This document shows, one piece after another, positions 50,091 to 59,388 of a stretch of DNA of 64,000 bases (position 1 is the stretch's first letter; the number at the start of each line of letters is the position of its first letter). Origin of the DNA: Tenacibaculum mesophilum (GTDB lineage Bacteria > Bacteroidota > Bacteroidia > Flavobacteriales > Flavobacteriaceae); contig NZ_CP032544.1 of the NCBI RefSeq assembly GCF_003867075.1, positions 734,001 through 798,000 of the forward strand. Direction: 5' to 3'. The notes beneath the pieces were generated by a model that was given only the letters and a program-made list of their open reading frames with translations, had not been told where the DNA came from and did no database searches. Both the position numbers and the translations under genes were made by a program.

Positions 50091-51209
50091 TTATATTGAT
50101 ATTTCAGAGAATTGTATTTGTAATGTTCTTTCTACTTCAGCTAAACGACTTCTTTCATTTTGAAGAATTAAAGCTAAAGAAACTCCTCTTTTCCCTGCTC
50201 TAGCAGTTCTACCACTTCGGTGTGTATAGTACTCTAGTTGTTCTGGTAATTGATGATGAATAACAAAAGTTAAGTTTTGAACATCAATTCCTCTGGCTGA
50301 AACATCTGTTGACACCAATACTTGCAGGTTTCTATTTTTAAAAGCACGCATTACCTTATCACGTTCTTTTTGTTGCATGTCCCCTTCAAGAGCTTCTACC
50401 GAAAACCCATCTTCTTGTAATTCTTTCGTTAGTTTTTGAGCTCCTGCTTTGGTTCTTGAGAAAATGATTCCTCTTTCAGCATGTCTTTTTTCTAAAAACT
50501 TAACAATAACATCGGTTTTTTCAGGGATCGTAGTTGTTACAAACTGATGCGTAATGTTGGAATTCACCAATACATTTTTGTTTACTTCAACTTGTTTTGC
50601 TGAAGCATTCATGTATTTTTTTATAATACTTCTAATTTCATCTGGCATTGTTGCCGAAAACAACCATGTTTTACGAGTACCAGAAGTATATTTTAAAATA
50701 CGATTTAATTCTAATTTAAACCCCATACTAAGCATTTCATCTGCCTCATCAAGTACTAAGGTTTTGATATTTTTTAAATCTACATCACCCCTTTCTATTA
50801 AATCAATCAAACGTCCTGGAGTTGCTACAATAATATGCGTGGTTCTTTTTAAATTGTTGATTTGGCGCTCTATTTTTTCTCCACCATACACTGCTTCTAC
50901 AAAAATTTTATCATCTACATATTTCGTAAATTTAAATAGTTGTTTCTTTATCTGTTGTACCAATTCTCTTGTAGGTGATAAAATTAATGCTTGTACATTG
51001 TCTTTTGAAGCATCTATTTTATGCAAAATAGGTAGACCATAAGCAGCTGTTTTACCTGTTCCTGTTTGTGCTAATCCTATAAAATCTGAATTATTTTCAA
51101 GTAAATAAGGTATAGTTTCTTGTTGTACTTCAGTAGGAGTTGTTATTCCTAACTCTTTCAATCCCTTAACATATTCTTTTCGTACTCCTAATGCGGTAAA
51201 TGTTGTCAT
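50091..51209 (-). CDS. DEAD-box ATP-dependent RNA helicase
   Basis: This 372-residue RNA helicase has the Q motif, AQTGTGKT (about 44-51), DEAD (about 155-158), SAT (about 189-191), STDVSARGIDVQ and HRSGRTARAGKRG. It has the two RecA domains but almost no C-terminal extension, so it is on the short side. It probably helps ribosome assembly or RNA turnover. It heads the operon with the TRIC channel and MaoC protein and has a -7 box 19 bases upstream. Confidence 0.94.
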   Translation of the reverse strand: MTTFTALGVRKEYVKGLKELGITTPTEVQQETIPYLLENNSDFIGLAQTGTGKTAAYGLPILHKIDASKDNVQALILSPTRELVQQIKKQLFKFTKYVDDKIFVEAVYGGEKIERQINNLKRTTHIIVATPGRLIDLIERGDVDLKNIKTLVLDEADEMLSMGFKLELNRILKYTSGTRKTWLFSATMPDEIRSIIKKYMNASAKQVEVNKNVLVNSNITHQFVTTTIPEKTDVIVKFLEKRHAERGIIFSRTKAGAQKLTKELQEDGFSVEALEGDMQQKERDKVMRAFKNRNLQVLVSTDVSARGIDVQNLTFVIHHQLPEQLEYYTHRSGRTARAGKRGVSLALILQNERSRLAEVERTLQIQFSEISI

Positions 51210-51227
51210 TCTATAAATTTATAAGTG

Positions 51228-51235
51228 CAAAGATA
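51228..51235 (-). promoter_or_regulatory. Bacteroidota -7 box (TATCTTTG) of the DEAD helicase operon
   Basis: The minus strand reads TATCTTTG, 18 bases before the helicase start. Confidence 0.65.
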
Positions 51236-51244
51236 TTGTTTCTT

Positions 51245-51631
51245 TTACGGTAACAATAAGTTTGTTACCTCTTTCGTAATTCTTTTAGGCTTTTTTGTGT
51301 TAGCATCTAACAAACAAAATGTAGTTTGAGATTTTACTAACAAAGTTTCTCCTCTATACATTTCAAAATGACGTATGGATCTTATCCCTTCTGTTTTTCC
51401 AACCCAAGTCCTAAGCGTAACTTCATCTCCTAATACGGCTTGATTTTTATAATCAACTTCATGTCTAATAACAAACCAAACATAGTCGATGTTTTCAACA
51501 TTTTTAGAAAGCGCTTTCCAATGAGCATCTGAAATGTTTTGCATCCATTGTACATATACTACATTGTTTACATGGTTGTATTCGTCTATTTCTTCTGAAG
51601 TTACGATATGCTTTTGTTCAAATAAATTCAT
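51245..51631 (-). CDS. Acyl-CoA thioesterase (4HBT hotdog fold)
   Basis: This 128-residue hotdog-fold thioesterase has the 4HBT-type core EIDEYNHVNNVVYVQWMQNI (about 14-33), with the catalytic acidic/His pair and the long hotdog helix. Residues beyond, such as VWFVIRHEVDYKNQAVLGDEVTLRTWVG, also fit. It releases free acids from CoA esters in the cytoplasm. The upstream -7 box is only four bases from the ATG, so its transcript may be leaderless. Confidence 0.92.
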   Translation of the reverse strand: MNLFEQKHIVTSEEIDEYNHVNNVVYVQWMQNISDAHWKALSKNVENIDYVWFVIRHEVDYKNQAVLGDEVTLRTWVGKTEGIRSIRHFEMYRGETLLVKSQTTFCLLDANTKKPKRITKEVTNLLLP

Positions 51632-51635
51632 AAGA

Positions 51636-51643
51636 CAAACTTA
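51636..51643 (-). promoter_or_regulatory. Bacteroidota -7 box (TAAGTTTG), very close to the thioesterase start
   Basis: The minus strand reads TAAGTTTG, ending four bases before the ATG at 51631, the same spacing as in front of the MFS gene. Confidence 0.5.
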
Positions 51644-51684
51644 CAGGATTGATGTTAATTATTACTTAAATCTAACCTTGTTTT

Positions 51685-51692
51685 TATTTTTG
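51685..51692 (+). promoter_or_regulatory. Bacteroidota -7 box (TATTTTTG) of the MATE gene
   Basis: A perfect TAnnTTTG lies 28 bases before the MATE start. Confidence 0.55.
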
Positions 51693-51720
51693 ATGGATAA
51701 TTCGCGTTAATTTAGTCAGC

Positions 51721-53058
51721 ATGAATACAATCGCCAACGACCTAGGTACAAAAAGTATTAGTCAACTTATTTTAAAACAAGCTATCCCTGCTTCTATTGG
51801 AATTTTAGTAATGTCGATTAATATGATTGTTGATACCATTTTTGTAGGAAGATGGATTGGCGTACTCGCTATTGCTGCAATTACCGTGGTATTACCTATT
51901 GCTTTTTTAATTTCTTCTATTGGTATGGGAGTTGGAATTGGAGGAAGTTCTATAATTTCTAGAGCCTTAGGAGCTAATAAAGAAGATAAAGCCTTTGAAG
52001 TTTTTGGAAATCAAATTTCATTAACTATTGTATTATCTGTTTTATTTGTTCTTTTAGGAACATTTTTTAGTATTCCTATTTTACAACTTTTTGGGGCTAA
52101 TGGAGATATTATAACTCCTGCTACTGAATATTTTGATGTAATTGTTTGGGGTGTTCCGTTTTTGGCTTTTGCTATGATGGGAAACCCCGTTGTTAGAGCT
52201 GTAGGGAAACCTAATTATGCGATGCTTACCATGCTCTTCCCTGCAATTGCTAATATTTTTTTAGATATTATTTTCATTAAGTTTATGAATTTAGGAATGT
52301 ACGGCGCAGGTTTGGCTACCTCTATTTCGTATGCTGTTAGTGGAGTATTTATTCTTTGGTTTTTTATTTCAAAAAAGACTGAATTAAAAATTATTCCGAA
52401 GTATTTTAAATTGAATTTTTCTATTGTAAAAGAGATTGTGTCTTTAGGAGGAGTAACTATAGTAAGGCAAGGAACAATAAGTATATTAACTATAGTCTTA
52501 AACTATTCTCTTTTTAAGTATGGAGGTGAAATTTCAATTGCAGTCTATGGTATTATTAATAGGGTTATGTTATTTGCTTTATTTCCTGTTTTAGGAGTTA
52601 CGCAAGGTTTTTTACCTATTGCAGGATATAATTATGGAGCCAATAATACAGAAAGAGTAAAGGAAACTATAAATAAATCTATCCTTTTTGGTACGGGAAT
52701 AGCTGTTTTAATTTTTATTCTGATAATGCTATTTCCAACTGAATTAGTTGGTGTTTTTACAGAAGACGAAAAACTATTAAAACTTACTCCAGATGCATTA
52801 ATAGTAGCTTTTTTGGCAACACCTGTAATAACCACTCAACTAATTGGATCAGCATACTTTCAAGCAGCAGGTAAAGCGTTGCCTGCACTATTATTAACAC
52901 TTTTAAAACAAGGGTTCTTTTTAATTCCTTTAGTGTATTTACTTCCTAAATTTTATGGCGTAAATGGTGTATGGATGTCTTTTCCTATTGCAGATGTTTT
53001 ATCCACTGTGCTTACTTATGCTTATTTGAAAAGAGAAGTGAGATTACACCTAAATTAA
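51721..53058 (+). CDS. MATE-family efflux transporter
   Basis: This 445-residue protein has 12 predicted helices in two similar halves. Typical MATE blocks are PASIGILVMSINMIVDTIFVGRW (helix 1), GIGGSSIISRALGANKEDKAFE (helix 2/3) and the second-half GVTQGFLPIAGYNYGANNTERVKE. MATE proteins expel drugs or metabolites using Na+ or H+ gradients. Substrates unknown. Its last four bases overlap the convergent DUF2461 gene. Confidence 0.95.
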   Translation: MNTIANDLGTKSISQLILKQAIPASIGILVMSINMIVDTIFVGRWIGVLAIAAITVVLPIAFLISSIGMGVGIGGSSIISRALGANKEDKAFEVFGNQISLTIVLSVLFVLLGTFFSIPILQLFGANGDIITPATEYFDVIVWGVPFLAFAMMGNPVVRAVGKPNYAMLTMLFPAIANIFLDIIFIKFMNLGMYGAGLATSISYAVSGVFILWFFISKKTELKIIPKYFKLNFSIVKEIVSLGGVTIVRQGTISILTIVLNYSLFKYGGEISIAVYGIINRVMLFALFPVLGVTQGFLPIAGYNYGANNTERVKETINKSILFGTGIAVLIFILIMLFPTELVGVFTEDEKLLKLTPDALIVAFLATPVITTQLIGSAYFQAAGKALPALLLTLLKQGFFLIPLVYLLPKFYGVNGVWMSFPIADVLSTVLTYAYLKREVRLHLN

Positions 53059-53729
53059 TCTAAAATACTCTCTCCGTTTAAATTTGTAGTTAGCACATCA
53101 CTCATATAATTAAAAAAAGGACGAAGTGCTTTAAAAGAGTCATCTACTTTTGTTAGAAAATCGGGAGCTAATACTTCTTTGTCTGTAAAACGTTGAATAG
53201 CTATATATCCTTTTTTGCGAATCAAATCGATATCTGGATGTTGCTTATCAAATCCTTTAGGAGCTGTTTTAAGCTCATCTCCTTCTAATTTACCTCCAAA
53301 ATGTTGTACGTAATTTTTTTCTTTTAAAATTTCTCTAATTTCAGAAGCATCTACTTCAAATTCCTTTCGAATACGTAAAAGATCTTCTTTGTTAGGCTCC
53401 CAGAATCCGCCAGCAACAAAACTATCGCCTGGGGAAATATGTAAATAATACCCTCCCCTTAATGCTGGTTTCTTTCTATGAAAAGAACCTCCAAAATGTG
53501 TTTTATATGGTGTTTTATCTTTTGAAAAACGCACATCTCTGTAAATTCTAAATAACTTAAACTTATCTATCTCATCATGCTTGTTTAAATTATCTTGAAT
53601 GGTTTTGTATACAGCTTTTGCGTTATTTTGAGCTTCTGTGAATCGAGGTTTGTGTTCTGTAAACCATTCGCGATTGTTGTTTTCTTTTAAGTCTTTTAAA
53701 AATTGAAATGTTTGTTTTTCTATTTGCAT
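53055..53729 (-). CDS. DUF2461 domain protein
   Basis: From the ATG at 53727-53729 this protein has 224 residues and matches the DUF2461 (TIGR02453) family: FLKDLKENNNREWFTEHKPRF at the start, KLFRIYRDVRFSKDKTPYKTHFGGSFHRKK (about 62-91, read as two blocks), GYYLHISPGDSFVAGGFW. A longer frame up to 53774 would start inside the ychF terminator and is rejected. Function is unknown. It overlaps the convergent MATE gene by four bases. Confidence 0.92.
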   Translation of the reverse strand: MQIEKQTFQFLKDLKENNNREWFTEHKPRFTEAQNNAKAVYKTIQDNLNKHDEIDKFKLFRIYRDVRFSKDKTPYKTHFGGSFHRKKPALRGGYYLHISPGDSFVAGGFWEPNKEDLLRIRKEFEVDASEIREILKEKNYVQHFGGKLEGDELKTAPKGFDKQHPDIDLIRKKGYIAIQRFTDKEVLAPDFLTKVDDSFKALRPFFNYMSDVLTTNLNGESILD

Positions 53730-53761
53730 AGTAAATAAGCGATTTAGAATTTCTAAGGTAC

Positions 53762-53787
53762 AAAAAAACTCCACTAGATTTTAGTGG
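53762..53787 (-). terminator. Terminator of ychF
   Basis: ACTCCACTA pairs perfectly with TAGTGGAGT around a short AT loop. On the minus strand it is followed by seven T (plus-strand A). It overlaps the extended reading frame of the DUF2461 gene, which fixes that gene's start downstream. Confidence 0.9.
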
Positions 53788-53813
53788 AGTTTAGACTTTA
53801 TTCTTCAAAAAGA

Positions 53814-54905
53814 TTATACGTTAAATCTAAAGTGCATAATATCACCATCTTTAACGATATACTCCTTTCCTTCTACTCTCATTTTACCTGCTTCTTTCAC
53901 TTTAGCTTCACTACCAAATGATACATAATCATCATAACTAATAGTCTCAGCGCGGATAAACCCTTTTTCAAAATCAGTGTGAATAACTCCTGCCGCTTGA
54001 GGTGCAGTAGCACCTACAGGAATTGTCCAAGCTCTTACCTCTTTTACACCTGCAGTGAAATAAGTTTGTAAGTTTAATAACTTATAAGCCGAACGAACTA
54101 AGCGAGAAACTCCTGCTTCTTCTAATCCTATATCAGCTAAGAACATCTGACGCTCTTCGTAATCATCCAACTCTGTAATATCTGCTTCTGTACCAACTGC
54201 TAACACAATAACTTCAGCATTTTCGTGTGCTACCGCTTCTTTTACCTTATCAACATAAGCATTTCCTGAAACAGCAGAACCTTCATCAACATTACACACA
54301 TATAAAACTGGTTTTGCAGTAATGAACTGTAATGGTTTTACAAATTCCTCTTCTTTTTCTGTAAATTCAATAGAGCGAACAGATTTTCCTTCTAATAATG
54401 TTTCTTCAACCTTTAATAGAATTTCCAATTCTACTTGCGCCTCCTTATTACCTGTTTTAGCTGTTCTTTTTACACGCTCCAAACGTTTTTGAACAGTTTC
54501 TAAATCTTTTAACTGAAGTTCTATATCAATAGTTTCCTTATCTCTTATAGGATCAACAGAACCATCTACGTGTACTATATTATCGTTATCAAAACAACGC
54601 AATACATGTAAAATAGCATCTGTTTCACGAATGTTTGCTAAGAACTGGTTACCTAACCCTTCTCCTTTACTAGCTCCTTTTACCAAACCAGCAATATCTA
54701 CAATTTCTACAGTTGCAGGTAAAACTCTTTCAGGGTTTACTAATTCTTCTAGCTTTTCTAAACGAGTATCTGGCACGTTTACTACTCCTAAATTAGGTTC
54801 AATGGTACAAAACGGAAAGTTTGCACTCTGCGCTTTTGCGTTAGATAAACAGTTAAATAAGGTTGATTTCCCTACGTTTGGTAATCCTACAATTCCAGCT
54901 TTCAT
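53814..54905 (-). CDS. ychF: Redox-regulated ATPase YchF (Obg family)
   Basis: YchF is an OLA1-type P-loop ATPase that binds ribosomes and affects stress responses. The 363 residues show Walker [13 protein letters not shown] (about 6-17), switch [18 protein letters not shown] (about 69-84), the N-E-x-D equivalent CNVDEGSA (about 205-212), and the TGS domain (about 280-362, [27 protein letters not shown]). The family length is 363. It has a -7 box 30 bases upstream and its own terminator. Confidence 0.97.
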   Translation of the reverse strand: MKAGIVGLPNVGKSTLFNCLSNAKAQSANFPFCTIEPNLGVVNVPDTRLEKLEELVNPERVLPATVEIVDIAGLVKGASKGEGLGNQFLANIRETDAILHVLRCFDNDNIVHVDGSVDPIRDKETIDIELQLKDLETVQKRLERVKRTAKTGNKEAQVELEILLKVEETLLEGKSVRSIEFTEKEEEFVKPLQFITAKPVLYVCNVDEGSAVSGNAYVDKVKEAVAHENAEVIVLAVGTEADITELDDYEERQMFLADIGLEEAGVSRLVRSAYKLLNLQTYFTAGVKEVRAWTIPVGATAPQAAGVIHTDFEKGFIRAETISYDDYVSFGSEAKVKEAGKMRVEGKEYIVKDGDIMHFRFNV

Positions 54906-54934
54906 TCTATTGTTTTATTGAAATTTTGCGAGTG

Positions 54935-54942
54935 CAAATATA
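54935..54942 (-). promoter_or_regulatory. Bacteroidota -7 box (TATATTTG) of ychF
   Basis: The minus strand reads TATATTTG, 30 bases before the ychF start. Confidence 0.6.
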
Positions 54943-55085
54943 GTGCTTTGCTTTCTAAATTTTCTAATTATTTAAGATTCATTTAAGTTAGTTTATAGCT
55001 CTTTAATTTATGGTTTTAACATTTTTTTAAGACTTAGGTTGATTTTTTACTATTTTTAAGAAATTAACTTAAAAAATATTTTCAC

Positions 55086-57773
55086 ATGAAAAAACGTACC
55101 CTTCTTATTATTTACCTATTTTTTGGTGGACTTTACTTGTTAAATGCTCAAACATTAATTAGAGGAACAGTAAAAGATATAAATAACGAACCTTTGCCAG
55201 GAGCTAACATTGTAGAAAAAGGAACCTCTAATGGTACATCTACAGATTTTAACGGCGAGTTTTCACTTAATGTTAATACAGATGGAACTTTAATAGTTAG
55301 TTTTTCAGGTTTTGAAACACAAGAAATTTCTATTAATGGAAAAACTAATTTTAATATTGTTTTAAAAGAAGGTTTAGAATTAGATGAAGTTGTTATCGTA
55401 GGGTCTAGAAACCCTAAAAGAACAGCTATTGACACACCTGTACCTGTTGATATAATTGATGTAGGAGATTTAGCAACTAAAAATGGTAAAGTAGAAGTAA
55501 ATGATATATTACAGTATGCAGCTCCGTCATTTAATGCTACTAAGCAATCAGGGTCAGATGGTGCCGACCATATCGTACCTGCTTCTTTACGAGGTTTGGG
55601 GCCAGACCAAACTTTGGTACTTATCAACGGTAAAAGACGCCATCAATCATCACTGGTTAATATTTTTGGAACACGTGGACGCGGAAATTCAGGAACCGAT
55701 TTAAATGCAATTCCTGCTGCTGCTATTAAAAGAATTGAAGTTCTAAGAGATGGAGCGTCTGCTCAGTATGGTTCTGACGCTATTGCAGGAGTTATTAATA
55801 TTGTTTTAAAAGATAATACCGACGGTGTTTCAGGAAGTATTGGTTATGGAGTTTATAGCACAGCAATAGGAAGTGGATGGGCTGAAGCTACAGGAGAAAC
55901 TTTATACAATGTTGAAGGAAAAAACAGATTAGATGGAGAAGACAAAAGTTTTGATGGTGGAACTTTTAAACTAGATTTAAACTACGGAGCTAAATTGAAT
56001 GATAAAGGAGGTTTTGTAAACTTTACTACCGAATTGTTGTCAAAAGAAAGAACGTTGAGACCTGGTTTTTCTTGGCGAAAAGGATATGGTAGCGCTGCTA
56101 TAGATGGATTCAATTTTATGGTAAATGCTAGTTTACCTGTAAATGACAATACCGAAGTATATGCTTTTGGAGGCAGAAATTATAGAGATACTGATGCGTA
56201 TGCTTTTTCAAGAGATAGTTTTGATGAAGGCGACAATAGAAGTGTTCCTAGTATACACCCTAATGGATTTACCCCTAGGATTACTTCAAATATCACTGAT
56301 ATATCTGTATCGGCAGGAATTAAACATAAATTAGAAAATGGTTGGGAGATTGACTTTAACAATACGTATGGAGAAAACAAGTTTCATTATTTTATAAAAG
56401 ATTCAAACAACGCTTCTTTAAAAGATGCTTCACCTACCGATTTTAATGCAGGAGGTCATAGTTTATCACAAAATACTACTGGATTAGATTTTAGTAAGTA
56501 CTTAGAAGATTTAATGAGTGGAGTTAATCTTGCTTTCGGTTTAGAGTATAGAACAGAAAACTTTATCATTTTTGCTGGAGAAGAAGCTTCTTATGGATTA
56601 TATGATGATAACGGAGTATTAATGACAAATCCTGCTGTTCAACCTGTAGCTGTTGATAGTAATGGAGATGAGCTACCTGGAGGGTCTCAAGGTTTTCCAG
56701 GCTATGGGCCAGATAATGAAGTAGATCGTTCAAGAAGTAATGTAGGTATCTATTTTGATTCTGAATTTAACTTTACAGAAAAATTCTTAGTAGGCGCAGC
56801 TGTTCGTTATGAAGATTACAGTGATTTTGGTAGTACATTTAACTTTAAGTTAGCTTCAAGATTTAAAGCAAGTGATAACTTAACCTTGAGAGGCTCTATT
56901 TCCACAGGTTTCAGAGCACCATCTTTAGCTCAATTATATTATAATTTAAAATTTACCAATATTGTTAATGGGGAATCTTTACCATCATTATTATCTGCAA
57001 ATAACAGTACTGTAACTAGAGCTTTCGGAATAGAACAATTAAAAGAAGAGACAGCATTCAATGCTAGTTTAGGGTTTACTTATAAAATTGGTGGATTTAC
57101 AGCTACCATTGATGCATATTCTATTACTGTTGATGATCGCATTATTTTAACAGATAACTTTGATGCTTCTGGATTGAATTTAGGCGTTGATGCAGCACAA
57201 TTCTTTGCTAACGGTGTTGATACAAAAACGCAAGGATTAGATATTGTTTTAAACTATAAAAAGTCTTTTGAAGATCATAGAATAGATGTAGGATTGGTAG
57301 GAAACTTTAACGATACTAAAATTGAAAAGATAAAGAACGGAAACTTAAACAGATTTACTTTCTTTAGTCCTTTTTCTGAAGCTTATTTAAAAGCGGCAGC
57401 TCCAGATCACAAATTCGGTTTAAACCTTGGATACGGCTATAAAAAACTAGATATTGCTTTAAACTTCACAAAATTTAGCGAAGTTCAGTTGCAAGATTTT
57501 CAATGGGTAGATACACCAGCAACAACCCAAGCAGAAGCTGATGCCTTATACCCTGTGGCTACTGATGTTTATAAAAGTAAAATTACTACCGATTTAAGTC
57601 TAAGCTATGCTTTTACAGATAAAATTACCTTTACGATTGGAGGAAATAACATTTTTAACGTGTACCCTACTCCACAGTTTGATGGATGGACTGATCAAGG
57701 TGGGTTAGCAGATTCTGTTCAAATGGGGTCAGACGGTGCTTACTTTTTTACTAGACTAGGATTTAAACTTTAA
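55086..57773 (+). CDS. TonB-dependent outer membrane receptor
   Basis: This 895-residue receptor has a signal peptide (about 1-21), a carboxypeptidase-regulatory-like domain (about 25-100; TVKDINNEPLPGANIVEKGT, GTSTDFNGEFSLNV), a plug domain (about 112-225; VPASLRGLGPDQTLVLINGKR, EVLRDGASAQYGSDAIAGVINI) and a 22-strand barrel with the terminal aromatic FFTRLGFKL. It uses TonB energy to import a large ligand. No SusD-like partner follows, so it is not a SusCD pair; the ligand is unknown. Upstream 180 bases are AT-rich with one near -7 box. It ends at a strong terminator. Confidence 0.93.
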   Translation: MKKRTLLIIYLFFGGLYLLNAQTLIRGTVKDINNEPLPGANIVEKGTSNGTSTDFNGEFSLNVNTDGTLIVSFSGFETQEISINGKTNFNIVLKEGLELDEVVIVGSRNPKRTAIDTPVPVDIIDVGDLATKNGKVEVNDILQYAAPSFNATKQSGSDGADHIVPASLRGLGPDQTLVLINGKRRHQSSLVNIFGTRGRGNSGTDLNAIPAAAIKRIEVLRDGASAQYGSDAIAGVINIVLKDNTDGVSGSIGYGVYSTAIGSGWAEATGETLYNVEGKNRLDGEDKSFDGGTFKLDLNYGAKLNDKGGFVNFTTELLSKERTLRPGFSWRKGYGSAAIDGFNFMVNASLPVNDNTEVYAFGGRNYRDTDAYAFSRDSFDEGDNRSVPSIHPNGFTPRITSNITDISVSAGIKHKLENGWEIDFNNTYGENKFHYFIKDSNNASLKDASPTDFNAGGHSLSQNTTGLDFSKYLEDLMSGVNLAFGLEYRTENFIIFAGEEASYGLYDDNGVLMTNPAVQPVAVDSNGDELPGGSQGFPGYGPDNEVDRSRSNVGIYFDSEFNFTEKFLVGAAVRYEDYSDFGSTFNFKLASRFKASDNLTLRGSISTGFRAPSLAQLYYNLKFTNIVNGESLPSLLSANNSTVTRAFGIEQLKEETAFNASLGFTYKIGGFTATIDAYSITVDDRIILTDNFDASGLNLGVDAAQFFANGVDTKTQGLDIVLNYKKSFEDHRIDVGLVGNFNDTKIEKIKNGNLNRFTFFSPFSEAYLKAAAPDHKFGLNLGYGYKKLDIALNFTKFSEVQLQDFQWVDTPATTQAEADALYPVATDVYKSKITTDLSLSYAFTDKITFTIGGNNIFNVYPTPQFDGWTDQGGLADSVQMGSDGAYFFTRLGFKL

Positions 57774-57790
57774 TAAGTTTTCATAAAAAC

Positions 57791-57823
57791 AAAAAATCCT
57801 GAGAATATTCTCAGGATTTTTTT
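57791..57823. terminator. Bidirectional terminator after the TonB receptor
   Basis: AAAAATCCTGAGAAT and ATTCTCAGGATTTTT are perfect complements (57792-57806 with 57807-57821), with A and T runs on both sides. It is shared with the convergent ferredoxin gene. Confidence 0.92.
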
Positions 57824-57852
57824 ATTTCATATCTCCAAAAATTTGGAGCTTA

Positions 57853-58203
57853 TTAATCGTTATGCATAAAACGTTGTTTAGCTAATAACTCTTCTTCTGT
57901 TTCTACATTATCTTCATCAGGAACACAACAATCAACAGGACAAACAGCAGCACATTGTGGTTCCTCATGAAAACCTTTACATTCTGTACATTTATCTACA
58001 ACGATGTAATAAATTTCATCCGAAATTGGCTCTTGATCTTCATCCGCATTGGCAGATTTACCGTTTGGTAAAACAATATTTCCTGTTAAATCAGTACCGT
58101 CAGCATATTTCCAGTCATCTGCACCTTCGTAAATTGCTGTATTAGGACATTCAGGTTCGCAAGCCCCACAGTTTATACATTCATCAGTTATTATAATTGC
58201 CAT
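57853..58203 (-). CDS. 4Fe-4S dicluster ferredoxin
   Basis: This 116-residue ferredoxin has two cluster-binding groups: [12 protein letters not shown] (about 9-20) and [21 protein letters not shown] (about 73-93, read in pieces), i.e. the CxxCxxxxxxxxCxxxCP form with a longer spacer. The family is the YfhL/Fdx type seen throughout Bacteroidota. It transfers electrons in the cytoplasm; its partner enzyme is unknown. It shares a compact divergent promoter with the acyl-CoA reductase gene. Confidence 0.94.
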   Translation of the reverse strand: MAIIITDECINCGACEPECPNTAIYEGADDWKYADGTDLTGNIVLPNGKSANADEDQEPISDEIYYIVVDKCTECKGFHEEPQCAAVCPVDCCVPDEDNVETEEELLAKQRFMHND

Positions 58204-58224
58204 AATTAATCTCTTTCAGTTTTG

Positions 58225-58232
58225 TAACTTTG
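58225..58232 (+). promoter_or_regulatory. Bacteroidota -7 box (TAACTTTG), acyl-CoA reductase side
   Basis: A perfect TAnnTTTG lies 42 bases before the acyl-CoA reductase ATG, and six bases from the opposite -7 box. Confidence 0.6.
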
Positions 58233-58238
58233 CATTTG

Positions 58239-58246
58239 CAAAAATA
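58239..58246 (-). promoter_or_regulatory. Bacteroidota -7 box (TATTTTTG), ferredoxin side
   Basis: The minus strand reads TATTTTTG, 35 bases before the ferredoxin start. The two -7 boxes point away from each other in a 22-base span, so the polymerases would compete. Confidence 0.6.
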
Positions 58247-58274
58247 GTTCCAATTTAATTTAGAACCAAAATAA

Positions 58275-59336
58275 ATGGATAGTATAAAAAGTAGAATTAA
58301 CGCTTTTCATAAACTAGGAGAATTTTTAAGTCAATTTTCTCAAGAAAAAATAGAGAAAAAAGAACATATAGAACATAACGAATTGTTTTTTGATGGATTT
58401 AAGCATCAATTAAAAATAGCAGGAGAAAATAACACCTGGTTTACCAGAGAAAACATATTATTCTCTATAGAAAATTGGGCAAAAGCACTTACTTCAGAAA
58501 ACTTAACTCAGTGGATTGCTAACGAAAACTTAGGTGACAACAAACCTAAATTAGTCGCTGTTATCATGGCTGGAAACATTCCGTTAGTAGGCTTTCATGA
58601 CTTTTTATCAGTTCTAATTTCTGGGCACTCGGTATTAGTTAAACAATCTTCTAACGATAAACATTTATTGCCTTTTTTAGCAAAATATTTAGAATATATT
58701 GATCCTGAATTAAAAAGAAAAATCACGTTTACTGAAGAAAAACTAACAGGGTTTGATGCGGTAATAGCTACTGGTAGTAATAATACAGCACGTTATTTTG
58801 AATATTACTTTAAAGATAAACCTAGCATTATAAGAAAAAACAGAAACTCTGTTGCGGTTTTAACAGGAAATGAATCGGAAGAACAACTGCAAAATTTAAG
58901 CGAAGATGTTTTTCGTTATTTCGGATTAGGTTGTCGTTCTGTTTCAAAAGTATTTGTTCCTAAAGACTATAATTTCGACGCTTTTTTCAATGGAATGTAT
59001 CAACAACATGAAATCATTAACAATGTTAAATACGCTAATAATTACGATTACAATAAGGCAGTGTATTTAATGAGTGAGTTTGATATTTTAGAAAATGGGT
59101 TTTTAATGATTAAAGAAGATGAAAGCTACGCCTCACCTATCGCTTCTGTTTTTTATGAATATTATAACAATACTGATGATTTAAAGATTAAACTGTGGGA
59201 AGACAGAGAGCAAATTCAATGTGTTGTAGCTAATAATTTTATTGAAAATGAAATAGCATTCGGACAGACACAACACCCAAAGTTATGGGACTATGCTGAC
59301 GGTGTAAACACACTAGAATTTTTAGCTAAAATTTAA
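58275..59336 (+). CDS. Acyl-CoA reductase (LuxC-like)
   Basis: This 353-residue aldehyde-dehydrogenase-fold protein has the LuxC-type acyl reductase layout: LVAVIMAGNIPLVGFHDFLSVLISGHSVLVK (about 95-125, read as two blocks), IRKNRNSVAVLTGNES, and FGLGCRSVSKVFVP (about 213-226) with the catalytic Cys. Such enzymes reduce acyl-CoA to aldehyde with NAD(P)H. It heads the serC / serA-like / DUF1015 cluster, a conserved flavobacterial gene order, though no metabolic link is proven. Confidence 0.88.
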   Translation: MDSIKSRINAFHKLGEFLSQFSQEKIEKKEHIEHNELFFDGFKHQLKIAGENNTWFTRENILFSIENWAKALTSENLTQWIANENLGDNKPKLVAVIMAGNIPLVGFHDFLSVLISGHSVLVKQSSNDKHLLPFLAKYLEYIDPELKRKITFTEEKLTGFDAVIATGSNNTARYFEYYFKDKPSIIRKNRNSVAVLTGNESEEQLQNLSEDVFRYFGLGCRSVSKVFVPKDYNFDAFFNGMYQQHEIINNVKYANNYDYNKAVYLMSEFDILENGFLMIKEDESYASPIASVFYEYYNNTDDLKIKLWEDREQIQCVVANNFIENEIAFGQTQHPKLWDYADGVNTLEFLAKI

Positions 59337-59349
59337 AAGAGTCTCTATA

Positions 59350-59357
59350 TAAATTTG
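59350..59357 (+). promoter_or_regulatory. Bacteroidota -7 box (TAAATTTG) of serC
   Basis: A perfect TAnnTTTG lies 31 bases before the serC start. Confidence 0.65.
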
Positions 59358-59388
59358 CACCTTTGTGTAGCAAAACACAACAACACAA

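Noticed and set aside
55086..57773. SusC of a polysaccharide utilisation locus
   Set aside because: There is no SusD-like gene after it and no glycan enzymes nearby; it looks like a general TonB receptor.
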